From: Oscillospiraceae bacterium
Lineage (GTDB): Bacteria > Bacillota > Clostridia > Oscillospirales > Oscillospiraceae
Assembly (NCBI GenBank): GCA_910575505.1
Contig: CAJTFK010000016.1
Coordinates: 1-64,000 of the forward strand
Length of the DNA: 64,000 bases
Reading direction: 5' to 3'
The notes under the pieces: model-generated
What the model was told of the DNA's origin: nothing
The model's database searches: none
What the model saw: only the letters and a program-made list of their open reading frames with translations
Shown: positions 7,621 to 15,999 of the stretch, piece after piece
Layout of the letters: every line of letters starts with the position of its first letter
How positions within the stretch are numbered: the first letter of the stretch is position 1
Translations under genes and position numbers: made by a program

Positions 7621-8040
7621 ATGATGGTTTCCACAAAGGGCAGATATGCGCTTCGGTTTCTGGTGGACCTTGCGGAGCATCAGAGGGATGGATTTGTGCC
7701 GCTGAAAGAAGTATCCGTACGCCAGGAGATTTCGGAGAAGTATCTGGAAATTGTGGTAAAGGAACTGGTAAAAGGCGGCCTGCTTGCGGCCATGCGGGGA
7801 AAGGGCGGCGGCTACCGGCTGAACCGTTCCCCGGAGGAGTACAGCGTAAAGGCTGTCCTTGAACTGATGGAGGGGCCGCTGGCCCCTGTCGCCTGTCTGG
7901 AACCGGGACAGGCTGCCTGCCCAAGGAGTAATGGATGCCGGACGCTCCCGCTGTGGCAGGGGCTGGATAAGGTTATCTCTGATTATCTGGCGCAGTTTAC
8001 ATTGGCGGATTTGTGCGCAAAAACTGAAATATCATTTTGA
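7621..8040 (+). CDS. Rrf2-family transcription regulator (IscR/CymR type)
   Basis: This 139-residue DNA-binding protein starts at ATG 7621, six bases after GGAGGGG. It opens with the family hallmark STKGRYALRFLVDLAEH. The winged helix follows, including EISEKYLEIVVKELVKGGLL and the wing MRGKGGGYRL. Three cysteines in the effector region (Cys92, Cys100, Cys106) match the pattern of Fe-S-sensing Rrf2 proteins such as IscR, although CymR-type sensors that bind CysK are also possible. Divergent placement from metY-cysK-nifS-iscU, with an inverted repeat between, points to feedback control of cysteine and Fe-S synthesis. Which signal it senses cannot be decided from sequence. Confidence 0.9.
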   Translation: MMVSTKGRYALRFLVDLAEHQRDGFVPLKEVSVRQEISEKYLEIVVKELVKGGLLAAMRGKGGGYRLNRSPEEYSVKAVLELMEGPLAPVACLEPGQAACPRSNGCRTLPLWQGLDKVISDYLAQFTLADLCAKTEISF

Positions 8041-8173
8041 ATTGACCCCGCCTCATTCAAAATACCGATTCTCATTCCTGCGACAAAAATTGGTGGCGGT
8101 AGAAGCGGCAAGCAATGGGCTGGTATATACCCGGCACGCGCTTGCCGGTGGCTGACCGCCCCCAACCCCCTGT

Positions 8174-8203
8174 AAATCCGGGCGCTGGTGCGCCCGGATT
8201 TTT
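8174..8203 (+). terminator. Terminator downstream of the Rrf2 gene
   Basis: AAATCCGGGCG (8174-8184) pairs with CGCCCGGATTT (8191-8201) around CTGGTG and continues into Ts. Between it and about 8400 there is GC-rich sequence with small dyads, such as GCCCGCCTGACAGCGGGC, but no gene I can support. Confidence 0.75.
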
Positions 8204-8399
8204 AAGCCGCCTCCGGCGTCTGCGCGTCGGGACAAACTCCGTTCCACTACGCCCGCCTGACAGCGGGCATTCGCTCCATGCCGTTGCCCCTCCTTTCCCA
8301 ACGCAACCTGCTTCGCTGGGCTTGCGCAGGGATCCCTTCATGCAGGGAGAGAAAAATTTGTCACCGCGACCCCTGTTGGCGGTCACGATTTTTCTCTTT

Positions 8400-9363
8400 C
8401 TCCGTTGCGCCCCAAATCCGCTCCACGTTGTTTTTGCCGTGAGCAGTTCTATCATCTTTTCCCGCGCCTGCTTGTACTCTGGATACTGATTTTTGTTTTC
8501 CGCCTCCAACTTAGCATATTTCTGTTTCGGCGATTGCATAGACGTCAGTTTCTTCAAACCGAGGGAATCAAAGTACCGCTTCGCCGCTTGACAGGCCGTG
8601 ATTTCGCTGCTATGCTGTTCATAAAATTTCTCCCTTTTCCTGCCCGTCAATTTCCGGTACTGCGCGAAAATTTCCCGTGTTTTACTGTAATCGCCGATGT
8701 GCTTTTGCAGTCCGGAAATGTCTTTCATTCCTGCGCTTGCTGCTTTCGACTGGTCGGATAAATCGTTGAATTTCTGGACTGCCGCATCACAGGCTTTCTC
8801 CAATTCTCCAAGGCCGGTCAGCCCGTTTTCCTGCAAGCAGATGAGCGTTTTTGCCATCTCTTTAAGATTGAACGTTTTCGCCCGGCGTTCATATCCTTTG
8901 CCCTTTCCTTCGGCCATCTCGACCTGAATGTCAATGAGCGGATTGGGCTTGGAGTTTACCGCTGCCTTTGCCCTGGGGGGCAACGATACGCTTGCCGGAA
9001 ATGCGTTCCACAATAGTTTCCTTGGAGTAATCTTCTCCCAGTGAGGAACAGCGAACAAACCTCTTGCCATTTGGAGACCTTGCGAGGGCATAGCCGATTT
9101 TGTTTGCCGGTTCCGGCGTAATCTCTCCCGGCTTGAAAGACTGCCGCAGATGGTAGGCGATCACATCATTGTCTTTCTGTTCCCTTCCGCTTGGAAAACA
9201 GAAACTCCTGGTCAGCGATAGACGGATTGCACTGGTAAGCTGTAACCAGATCACCACCGATTGTTTTCTCCGGGTTCTTCACATAATCCGTCACCTGGCC
9301 CGGGACCTCGGCCACAGTCCGGTCCTTTCCGCTGTGCAGGGGCATCAGTCGTGTTGCTGCCAT
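8400..9363 (-). pseudogene. Decayed relaxase gene (N-terminal and C-terminal pieces, core missing)
   Basis: ATG at 9363 (MAATRLMPLHSGK) after GGGGAG begins a typical element relaxase. Residues ADQEFLFSKR, then in another frame DVIAYHLRQSFKPGEITPEP and NKIGYALA, follow the family. The frame changes near 9190, and the HxDxxHxHxH core is absent, apparently deleted. A GKRIVAPQGKG stretch then joins a C-terminal helical part (NPLIDIQVEMAEGKGKGYER, then YEQHSSEITACQAAKRYFDS) homologous in layout to the relaxase end at 1-485. Coding similarity fades near 8430. The gene is inactive and marks the remains of a second conjugative element between the Rrf2 gene and the sugar-sensing genes. Confidence 0.72.
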
Positions 9364-9459
9364 TATCAAAATCTCCCCTCAAAAGAAAAAAGGCGGTGAG
9401 CGGCCTTTTGATATGCTCCCCATAAGGCAGACAGGGAAATAAAGAAAGGCGGGAGGGAA

Positions 9460-9790
9460 ATGGGGAAACGGGCAGACGTAGAGGAAGCAGAACGACTGCT
9501 GCTGATAAAAGAATGTCTAGCGAAGCGGATGCGCATACGGGAAGCAGCGCGACGCGCCGGAGTACATCCATCAACAATAGAAAAATGGCTCAGCCATTAC
9601 GAAGCTGATGAGGAAGCAGGGCTTCAAGACAGGAATAAAGCTCAGAAGTCCTACGATAAAGAAACCAAACGAAAAGCAGTGGCGGATTATCTTTCGGGAG
9701 GGGGCGGCTTGCTGTCTATTGCAAGACGGTATAGCATACGATCGGAAAATCTTTTATTGCGGTGGATAAGGGCGTATAATAGCCATGGAG
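9460..9790 (+). pseudogene. IS3-type transposase OrfA (helix-turn-helix) remnant
   Basis: From ATG 9460 the first ~110 residues hold two helix-turn-helix units, LAKRMRIREAARRAGVHPST with IEKWLSHYE, and SIARRYSIRSENLLLRWIRA. This is the layout of IS3/IS150-group OrfA proteins. The frame then runs into unrelated sequence: from about 9785 the DNA codes for a methyltransferase fragment in another frame. No OrfB (DDE integrase domain) and no terminal repeats were found, so the element is truncated at its right side. Confidence 0.58.
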
Positions 9791-10480
9791 AAAACACTCG
9801 AAAAGAAGGGGAAAGGGCCATGGCAAGGAAAACCTATACGCTGGATGAAAACCCATACCCCGGCGCTGGCGGAGGAAAAGGCGCTGCTGATTGACCAGGG
9901 CGGGGAAGTCAACTTCCTCCTGGAGGGGGACAATCTGGCGGCTTTGAAGCTGCCGGAAAAGACGCATCTGGGCCGGATTGGCCTCATCTACATCGCTCCC
10001 CCTACAACACGGGAAACCGGGATTTCGTCTATAACGTCCGCTTTGTAGATGCGCAGGACACCTTCCGCCACAGCAAGTGGCTGTCCTTCATGAGCAGGCG
10101 GCTGGAACCGGCAAAGGAGCTGCTCAGCGCGCAATCTTCATCTCCATCGACGACCGGGAACAGGCGGGCTTGAAGCTGCTGTGCGACGGTATTTTTGACG
10201 AGAGCTGCTTTGTGGCCAACGTGTCCTGGCAGCGGACCTATTCCGCCCGGAACGACTCCAAGGGCATTGTCAGCGAAGCAGAGCACATATTGGTATATAG
10301 CAGCAAGCCGGATTGGAGCCCCAACAAACTGTCCCGCACGGAAAAGATGAACTCCATCTACAAAAATCCCGATAATGATGTCATGCCCTGGGCAAGTGGA
10401 GACGCGTTTGCGGCTGACGCTGCAACTCATCAAGGAATGGTATATGCTATTCAACATCCTTTTACTGGAAAGATACGGAA
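9785..10480 (+). pseudogene. Type III restriction-modification DNA methyltransferase (Mod), frameshifted fragment
   Basis: Three frames in turn give recognisable Mod-type adenine methyltransferase sequence. From 9785: GEVNFLLEGDNLAALKLPEK and GRIGLIYIAPP. Next: YNTGNRDFVYNVRFVDAQDT and HSKWLSFMSRRLE. Then: IFISIDDREQAGLKLLCDGI, NVSWQRTYSARNDSKGI and EHILVYSSKPDWSPNKLSRT, ending near HPFTGKI at about 10470. The catalytic DPPY motif reads APP followed by a frameshift before Tyr, so both the Asp and the frame are lost. The target-recognition domain and any Res subunit are missing. It directly abuts the next intact gene. Confidence 0.72.
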
Positions 10481-10506
10481 TGCGAAACGTTTGAGGGGGG
10501 CTGTTT

Positions 10507-11484
10507 ATGCGGAAAGAGTCCAGGCGGCTGCTGGAAGCCGCCGGCATGCTTTTCATTTTGGCGCTGACGGCGGTGATCCTCTATGTCCTCCTGCTTTACC
10601 CCGGCGACGTCTCCGCCCGGCAGACGGGGGACCGGCGGGTATTCGGCGCCACCTATATGACCATGAACAACCCCTATTACCAAGTCCTGGACAACTGTCT
10701 GCGCTCGGAGATCGAGGCCAACGGAGACATTCTTCTGACGCGGGACGCCGCCATGGACCAGGGCCGCCAGAATGAAGAGATTGAGGAGCTCATCAGTGCG
10801 GGAGCCCAGGTGATCTTTCTGACTCCCGTAGAGTGGGACACTGCCCGGGCGGGGCTGGAGGCCGCTGCGGAAGCCGGGGTGCCGGTGATCGTGGTGGACG
10901 CGCCGGTGCGGGATACGGAGCTGGCCGCGTGCTCCATTCTCTCGGACAACTATCAGGCGGGCGTTTTGTGTGCGGAGCACCTGATGTCCGTCCGGGACGA
11001 GGCTAAGATCATACTGCTGGAGCATATCTCCGCCAGCTCCGGCGTGGAGCGCATCCAGGGCTTCCGGGATGCCATTGCAGGGCATGAGGGATTTACCATT
11101 CTGGCCTCCGGCGAGTCCGACGGGCAGATCGAAAACGCCATGCCGGTGATGGAGGAGCTTCTCCGCCAGGCCCCGGAAGCGGACGTGCTTATGGCCCTCA
11201 ACGACCCCAGCGCCTTCGGCGGGCTTGCCGCCATCGAAGGGGCGGGGCTCAGCGGGCGGTTCCTCATTTACAGTGTGGACGGCTCCCCGGAGGCCAAGGC
11301 CCTGGTCAGCGACGGGCTTATGACCGGCACCTGCGCCCAGTTTCCCGCCCGTATCGCCAGAGAGGCGGCGGCCCAGGGCTGCCGGGCCCTGGAGGGCGGC
11401 TGTGACCGTCGGGAAATCATTGTGCCAGTGGAACTGCTGACGATGGACAACGTACAGCGCTATGGAACGGACGGGTGGCAGTGA
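10507..11484 (+). CDS. Membrane-anchored sugar-binding protein, type 1 periplasmic fold (RbsB-like)
   Basis: This 325-residue protein starts at ATG 10507 behind GAGGGGGG. Residues about 10-32 form an uncleaved-looking membrane anchor (LFILALTAVILYVLLLYPGD). The rest is a type 1 periplasmic-binding-protein fold: YMTMNNPYYQVLDNCLRSEI, then AAMDQGRQNEEIEELISAGA, VPVIVVDAPV, SSGVERIQGFRDAI, and VLMALNDPSAFGGLAAIEGA. These match ribose/galactose-type binders. No ABC permease or ATPase is nearby. Its stop overlaps the start of a histidine kinase (TGATG), so it more likely serves as a sugar receptor for that kinase than as a transport subunit. Confidence 0.85.
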   Translation: MRKESRRLLEAAGMLFILALTAVILYVLLLYPGDVSARQTGDRRVFGATYMTMNNPYYQVLDNCLRSEIEANGDILLTRDAAMDQGRQNEEIEELISAGAQVIFLTPVEWDTARAGLEAAAEAGVPVIVVDAPVRDTELAACSILSDNYQAGVLCAEHLMSVRDEAKIILLEHISASSGVERIQGFRDAIAGHEGFTILASGESDGQIENAMPVMEELLRQAPEADVLMALNDPSAFGGLAAIEGAGLSGRFLIYSVDGSPEAKALVSDGLMTGTCAQFPARIAREAAAQGCRALEGGCDRREIIVPVELLTMDNVQRYGTDGWQ

Positions 11485-12812
11485 TGGACAACGAAAGGAC
11501 CTTATCCAGCCTCTCCCGGCTGATGTTCGTCTTGAACCTGGCGATTATCGTGTTCTATTCCCTGCTCTGCCTGACCACGACGCTGCGGGTCTGTGATTCC
11601 TTCGGCGCTTACAGCTTCCTGTCCTCCGCCAGGCAGATCCCTCCGCCGCCCTGGCGGATGCCTTTGTGGGCCCTGGGGCAGTACCTGCTGCTGTGCGCCG
11701 TCAGCTTCGGGAAAAACCGCTGGGGCATTGAGCGGTTTGATGCCCGGCTGCTGGTGTGCCTGGTGGAGATTCTGCTGTGCCTGGGCGTTACCGCTTCATT
11801 GGAATTTTACTACAGCGGAGCGGCGCTGCTGGTGCTGGCGGACCTGGTCCACTATGTCCGCAACAGCTTTTACCGCATCTGCTTCACGGCGGCGCTGATT
11901 CTGCTGTTCTCCTTCGGGCGCTATGAGATCTTGTACCCCTTGACGGGGCGTATTCCGTTCAGCGCCTATCTGGACTACTATAACCAGACGGTCCGGAGCT
12001 TCTTCGCCGGGACGGAAAGTCTGCTGATCTGCTTGAACGTGCTGCTGTTCGTCCTGTCCATGATTCTGTTGTTTACGGGTCAGAAGGCGGAGAACAGCCG
12101 CATCCGGAAGCTCAACAAACAGCTCAACCAGGCCAATGAGCGCCTCCGGGACTACGCCTTTGAGCTGGAGCGCATGGCCGAGGTCCGGGAGCGAAACCGC
12201 CTGGCCCGGGAGATTCACGATACCCTGGGCCACACTCTGACAGGCATCATCATGGGCTCCGATGCAGGGCTGGCCCTCTTTGACGCCGCGCCGGAGGAGG
12301 CGAAAAAACGCATTCAAGTGGTGGCCCAGGCGGCCCGGGACGGGCTCAACGACGTGCGCCGCTCCATCAACGCCCTGCGGCCCGACGCCCTGGAGAACAC
12401 CACTCTGGCGGAGGCGCTGGAGACGATGATCTCCAACTTCAAGGCGACGACTTCGGCAGAGGTCTTCTATGACCAACAGGCCGGGCCTCTGGTTTTTGCC
12501 CAGGACGAGGAGGACACGCTGTACCGGGTGTTGCAGGAGAGCATGACCAACGCGGTGCGGCACGGCCACGCCACGGAGATACACATTTCCCTGACCCGGC
12601 GGGACAACCTCCTGACCATCGACGTGCGGGACAACGGCCTGGGCGGCGGAGAGGACGTCAGGGAAGGCTTTGGCCTGCGGCACATGCGGGAGCGGCTGGA
12701 GCTGCTGGGGGGCTCCCTCACCTTTGGGAACCGGGAAACACTGGAAGAGGACGGAGAGCGGGGCTTTTACATTCTGGTGAGCCTGCCCATCCGGGAGAAG
12801 GAAGAAGCATGA
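11484..12812 (+). CDS. Sensor histidine kinase, HisKA_3 (LiaS/DesK/NarX) type
   Basis: The 442-residue protein starts at ATG 11484, overlapping the upstream stop. Several membrane helices fill residues about 14-200 (MFVLNLAIIVFYSLL, LWALGQYLLLCAV, LLVCLVEILLCLGV, AALILLFSFG, LLICLNVLLFVLSMILLF). A coiled linker follows (about 205-240). His245 lies in LAREIHDTLGHTLTGI, the HisKA_3 phosphoacceptor. The ATPase domain shows QESMTNAVRHG, DNGLGGG and GFGLRHMRERLELLGG. It overlaps its response regulator by four bases. The lack of a large outside domain fits signal input from the adjacent binding protein. Confidence 0.94.
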   Translation: MDNERTLSSLSRLMFVLNLAIIVFYSLLCLTTTLRVCDSFGAYSFLSSARQIPPPPWRMPLWALGQYLLLCAVSFGKNRWGIERFDARLLVCLVEILLCLGVTASLEFYYSGAALLVLADLVHYVRNSFYRICFTAALILLFSFGRYEILYPLTGRIPFSAYLDYYNQTVRSFFAGTESLLICLNVLLFVLSMILLFTGQKAENSRIRKLNKQLNQANERLRDYAFELERMAEVRERNRLAREIHDTLGHTLTGIIMGSDAGLALFDAAPEEAKKRIQVVAQAARDGLNDVRRSINALRPDALENTTLAEALETMISNFKATTSAEVFYDQQAGPLVFAQDEEDTLYRVLQESMTNAVRHGHATEIHISLTRRDNLLTIDVRDNGLGGGEDVREGFGLRHMRERLELLGGSLTFGNRETLEEDGERGFYILVSLPIREKEEA

Positions 12813-13480
12813 TCCGAGTCTTGATTGTAGACGACCAGGAGCTGTTCCGGGAGAGTTTGAAGGTGGTTCTCAGCGTCAGCCCTGGCATTGAGGTGGTGGG
12901 CGCGGCTTCCGGCGTCCAAGAGGCGCTGAAAAGCGCCGCCGCCTGCCGCCCGGACGTGGTACTGATGGATATCCGGATGCCCGGCATGGACGGGGTGGAG
13001 GGCACCCGGCTGTTTAAAGAGCGCTGGCCCGGCACGAAGATCGTGGTGCTGACCACCTTTGACGACGACGAGTATGTTTTCGGGGCTTTGAAAAACGGGG
13101 CCAGCGGATATCTTCTCAAGGGGAGCAGCGTCTCCGAGCTGTCCAGGGCCATCCAGATCGTCCACGAGGGCGGGGCTATGCTGAACCCGGAGATCGCCAG
13201 CAAGGCCATCCGGCAGTTCTCCAGCATGGCGAGGGGGGCCGCGGCCCTCCAGGTGGACCAGCGGGGCGAGGCGGAGCTGAGCAGGAGCGAATGGCAGGTG
13301 ATCCGAACCGTGGGCCGGGGACTGTCTAATAAGGAAATTACCGGGGAGCTATGCCTTTCCGAGGGTACGGTCCGCAACACCATCAGCGGCATCCTCAGCA
13401 AGCTGGACCTCCGGGACCGGACCCAGCTGGCCATTTGGGCTGTGCAGACCGGCGCAGTGAATCAGGGGATGTTCCCGTGA
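12809..13480 (+). CDS. NarL/LuxR-family response regulator
   Basis: This 223-residue protein has a receiver domain (VLIVDDQELFRESL, phospho-acceptor Asp54 in VLMDIRMPGMDG, Lys near 104 in GYLLKGSS) and a C-terminal LuxR-type helix-turn-helix (VIRTVGRGLSNKEITGELC, then LSEGTVRNTISGILSKLDLR). It is the cognate partner of the kinase, which ends four bases into it. Its stop overlaps a GTG start of the next solute-binding protein, making a four-gene translationally coupled operon. The adjacent PTS genes are the most plausible regulated target. Confidence 0.95.
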   Translation: MIRVLIVDDQELFRESLKVVLSVSPGIEVVGAASGVQEALKSAAACRPDVVLMDIRMPGMDGVEGTRLFKERWPGTKIVVLTTFDDDEYVFGALKNGASGYLLKGSSVSELSRAIQIVHEGGAMLNPEIASKAIRQFSSMARGAAALQVDQRGEAELSRSEWQVIRTVGRGLSNKEITGELCLSEGTVRNTISGILSKLDLRDRTQLAIWAVQTGAVNQGMFP

Positions 13481-14730
13481 AGCGCCGCCTGGGAATCGCG
13501 GCCCTGGCCGCCGTTCTGCTGGCCGGGGGGCTGCTCTGGGGGCTGGAGGCCCGGCGGGAGTCGGTGCTGACCGTGGGCGTTTACGCCGGAAGCTACTGGC
13601 AGACTCCCAACGGGGACTGCTATCAGATTCCGGACGACGCCATCGCCCTGTTTCAGGAGCGCCGCCCCGGCGTCCGGGTGGAGTACGTTAGCGGTATCCC
13701 CACGGACGCTTACAGCGAGTGGCTGGCGGGGCGGATTTTGAAGGGGACAGAGCCGGACCTCTGCTTTGTTTTGCCGGAGGACTTCAACCTCCTGGCCTCC
13801 TCCGGGGCCCTGTCGGAGCTGGACGGCTTCATGGCCTCTGACGCGGAGTTTGACGCCGCCGCTTACTACGAGCCCTGCCTCCGGGCCGGGCGGCTGGGGG
13901 GGAAGCAGTACGCCCTGCCCCAGGAGAGCGTCCCCACCATCATGTTTGTCAACAAGACCCTGCTGGAGAGCCGGGGGATCCCCCTGCCGGACAACCGTTG
14001 GACCTGGGAGGATTTTTATGACATCTGCGCCCGGGTGACGGACCTGGACAGCCGGACCTTCGGCGTCTACGACTACACCTGGCAGAATGCCCTCTACGCC
14101 AACGGGGCCAGCCTCTTTTCCGAGGACGGGACGGCCTGCTGTCTGGCGGACGAGCGGGTCCAGGCGGCAGTGCGGTTTGCCAAGAGCCTCACGGACCTGA
14201 ACGGGGGCTACACCGTCACGGCCCGGGACTTCGATTTGGGCCGGGTGGCCTTCCGGCCTTTCCTGTTCTCCGAGTATCGGGCCTATCAGCCCTACCCCTG
14301 GCGGGTGCGGAAATACTCCGGCTTTGAGTGGGACTGCGTGTGCATGCCCGCCGGGCCCGACGGGGACAATGTTTCCGAACTCCGCACCATGCTCCTGGGC
14401 GTCAGTGCCCGGAGCGAACATCAGGATCTGGCCTGTGAATTGGCAAGACTGCTGTCTGCGGACGATGCCGTACAGAGCGAGCTGTATGCTTATTCCCATG
14501 GCATCTCCCCCGTGCGGCGGGTGGCGGAAAACGCCAGGGACTTGGACCTGCCCGGCAGCTTCCCGGCGGAGCTTATCCGGGAGATTATGAGCACCGCCGT
14601 GACGGCTCCACGCTTTGAGCGCAGCGACCAGGCCATGATGATGGCGGAGAGCGCTGTGGCGGAGGCCGGGGACCAGGAGCAGCGGATGCTGATCGCCCAG
14701 CGGGAGATCAACGTCTTTCTGAATCAGTGA
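13477..14730 (+). CDS. Extracellular solute-binding protein, family 1
   Basis: This 417-residue protein uses GTG 13477 (GTGA overlap with the regulator stop) and starts VKRRLGIAALAAVLLAGG, a signal or anchor helix without a lipobox cysteine. The body is a two-lobe binding protein (TPNGDCYQIPDDAIALFQER, EPDLCFVLPEDFNLL, GGKQYALPQESVPTIMFVNK, NRWTWEDFYDICAR, FLFSEYRAYQ). These are usual in carbohydrate ABC systems, yet no permease or ATPase genes follow. Together with the first gene it sandwiches a two-component pair between two sugar-binding proteins of different folds, which suggests dual ligand sensing. A terminator follows 24 bases downstream. Confidence 0.88.
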   Translation: MKRRLGIAALAAVLLAGGLLWGLEARRESVLTVGVYAGSYWQTPNGDCYQIPDDAIALFQERRPGVRVEYVSGIPTDAYSEWLAGRILKGTEPDLCFVLPEDFNLLASSGALSELDGFMASDAEFDAAAYYEPCLRAGRLGGKQYALPQESVPTIMFVNKTLLESRGIPLPDNRWTWEDFYDICARVTDLDSRTFGVYDYTWQNALYANGASLFSEDGTACCLADERVQAAVRFAKSLTDLNGGYTVTARDFDLGRVAFRPFLFSEYRAYQPYPWRVRKYSGFEWDCVCMPAGPDGDNVSELRTMLLGVSARSEHQDLACELARLLSADDAVQSELYAYSHGISPVRRVAENARDLDLPGSFPAELIREIMSTAVTAPRFERSDQAMMMAESAVAEAGDQEQRMLIAQREINVFLNQ

Positions 14731-14753
14731 CAATCCTCATCGCGGGAGGCGAA

Positions 14754-14795
14754 AGCCTGTTTGAAACCGGAACACCGGTTTTGAACAGGCTTTTT
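14754..14795 (+). terminator. Terminator of the sugar-sensing four-gene operon
   Basis: AGCCTGTT...AAACCGG (14754-14770) pairs, with two inner mismatches, with CCGGTTTT...AACAGGCT (14775-14791), followed by a run of Ts. Confidence 0.8.
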
Positions 14796-14871
14796 CTTTG
14801 TCCGTTTTCGCCAAAAACCGGGGCCGGGTTTTCAGGAACTGTCAGCCGTGTTTGAACAAACCGTGAATTCA

Positions 14872-14905
14872 TGACAAATGTCACCCGTAAGTTGTGACAA
14901 AACTC
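14872..14905 (+). promoter_or_regulatory. Possible regulator-binding dyad upstream of the PTS operon
   Basis: TGACA-AA-TGTCA (14872-14883) is a short dyad, and a further TGACA lies just downstream within GTTGTGACAAAAC. They sit about 90 bases before the EIIA start codon. I could not find a convincing -35/-10 pair with normal spacing in 14800-14977, so the promoter is probably activator-dependent; the NarL-type regulator is the obvious candidate. Confidence 0.35.
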
Positions 14906-14977
14906 AGGTGCGCGGGGGGATTTTTTTCGTTAAGATGTAACTATCCTGAACGACACGACAGAAAGGAAATGGAGCGT

Positions 14978-15403
14978 ATGCGGTATCATCTGATTGTCAG
15001 CCACGGCGGCTTCGCCGCGGGAATGGCGGAGGCCCTGGGAATGCTGGTGGGGAAGCGGAAGGATGTGCTCCAGTTCTCCTTCCGGGACGGCATGGCGCTT
15101 CCTGCCTTCCAGGAGCAGGTCCGGCAGGTCATCGCTCCCATTACGGCGGAGGACGAGGTCATCGTCATGGCAGATCTGGTGAATGGGTCCCCCCTGACCA
15201 CCACCATGGCAGCTTTGTCAGAAGGGCCGGGCCTGGACAACGTTCGGGCAGTGGGCGGCATGAACCTTCCCATGGCGGTGACGGCTGTCGAGGGGGAGGA
15301 CGACCTCCTGGACGAGACGGTGGAGGCCATGAAGTCCTGCGCCGTGGAGGAAGTGAAGCTGTTCCGGACCGAAACCAACGCGGACTCTGACGACGACATT
15401 TAA
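14978..15403 (+). CDS. PTS EIIA component, mannose class
   Basis: This 141-residue cytosolic phosphocarrier takes phosphate from HPr-His and passes it to EIIB. I chose ATG 14978 (MRYHLIVSHGG), nine bases after AAGGA; ATG 14969 is too close to the site. The phosphorylated His is His9 (VSHGGFAAGM). VIVMADLVNGSPLTTT and AVGGMNLPM are mannose-family EIIA blocks. It opens a complete mannose-type PTS operon (A-B-C-D), so the sugar is probably mannose, fructose, glucosamine or a related hexose. Confidence 0.92.
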   Translation: MRYHLIVSHGGFAAGMAEALGMLVGKRKDVLQFSFRDGMALPAFQEQVRQVIAPITAEDEVIVMADLVNGSPLTTTMAALSEGPGLDNVRAVGGMNLPMAVTAVEGEDDLLDETVEAMKSCAVEEVKLFRTETNADSDDDI

Positions 15404-15423
15404 ATTTTTAGGAGGAAGAATTT

Positions 15424-15915
15424 ATGATCAGCTTCATTCGCATTGACGACCGCATGATCCACGGCCAGACCTGCACCCGCTGGTCCCTGGAGTACCCCTG
15501 CACCGGCCTGATCGCCGTCAACGACAAGGCGGCCAGCACCCCGGTTCTGAAGGCCGCCTACAAAAACGCCAGCGACAGGAAGACCTTCGTCTGGACCCTG
15601 GCGGACTGGCAGGCCAAAAAGGAAAAGGTCCTGGCCAGCCAGGATCAGTATTTCCTCATTGCCAAGAATCCCGTGGACATGGCCAAGGTCCTGCTGGACC
15701 AGCCATTCGACCCCGGCACCAGGGAAATCTGCGTGGGTCCCTGCAACGACCGCCCCGGCGCGGTGAAGCTGGGAAACAACCAGTCCATCACCCGGGAGGA
15801 GGCCGAAGCCTTCGAAAAGCTCATGGCGGCGGGATACAACATTGAGTTCGCCCTCATCAAAGAGGCCGCCATCGGCAATTGGAAGAAGTTCCGGGGTCAG
15901 TTCGGCTTCAATTGA
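15424..15915 (+). CDS. PTS EIIB component, mannose class
   Basis: This 163-residue protein is the second phosphocarrier. The site is His13 in IRIDDRMIHGQTCTRW, the family signature (normally V-D-x-R-x-I/L-HGQV). AVNDKAAS and FDPGTREICVGPCNDRPGAV follow the usual fold, and the protein ends in the conserved KKFRGQFGFN-like tail. It lies 20 bases after EIIA with AGGAGG before its ATG. Gln-Thr replaces the usual Gln-Val after the His, a small deviation. Confidence 0.92.
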   Translation: MISFIRIDDRMIHGQTCTRWSLEYPCTGLIAVNDKAASTPVLKAAYKNASDRKTFVWTLADWQAKKEKVLASQDQYFLIAKNPVDMAKVLLDQPFDPGTREICVGPCNDRPGAVKLGNNQSITREEAEAFEKLMAAGYNIEFALIKEAAIGNWKKFRGQFGFN

Positions 15916-15999
15916 TTGCCCGCCTCCTGCCGCCAGGCATTCATCTCTCCTGAATCAGCGGCAGGTCCTCCCAAATAAACCAAGAAAGGAATACTTGTT

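Noticed and set aside
13462-14733. A long minus-strand frame opposite the family 1 binding protein
   Set aside because: Antisense composition, no ribosome site, and the plus-strand gene is clear.
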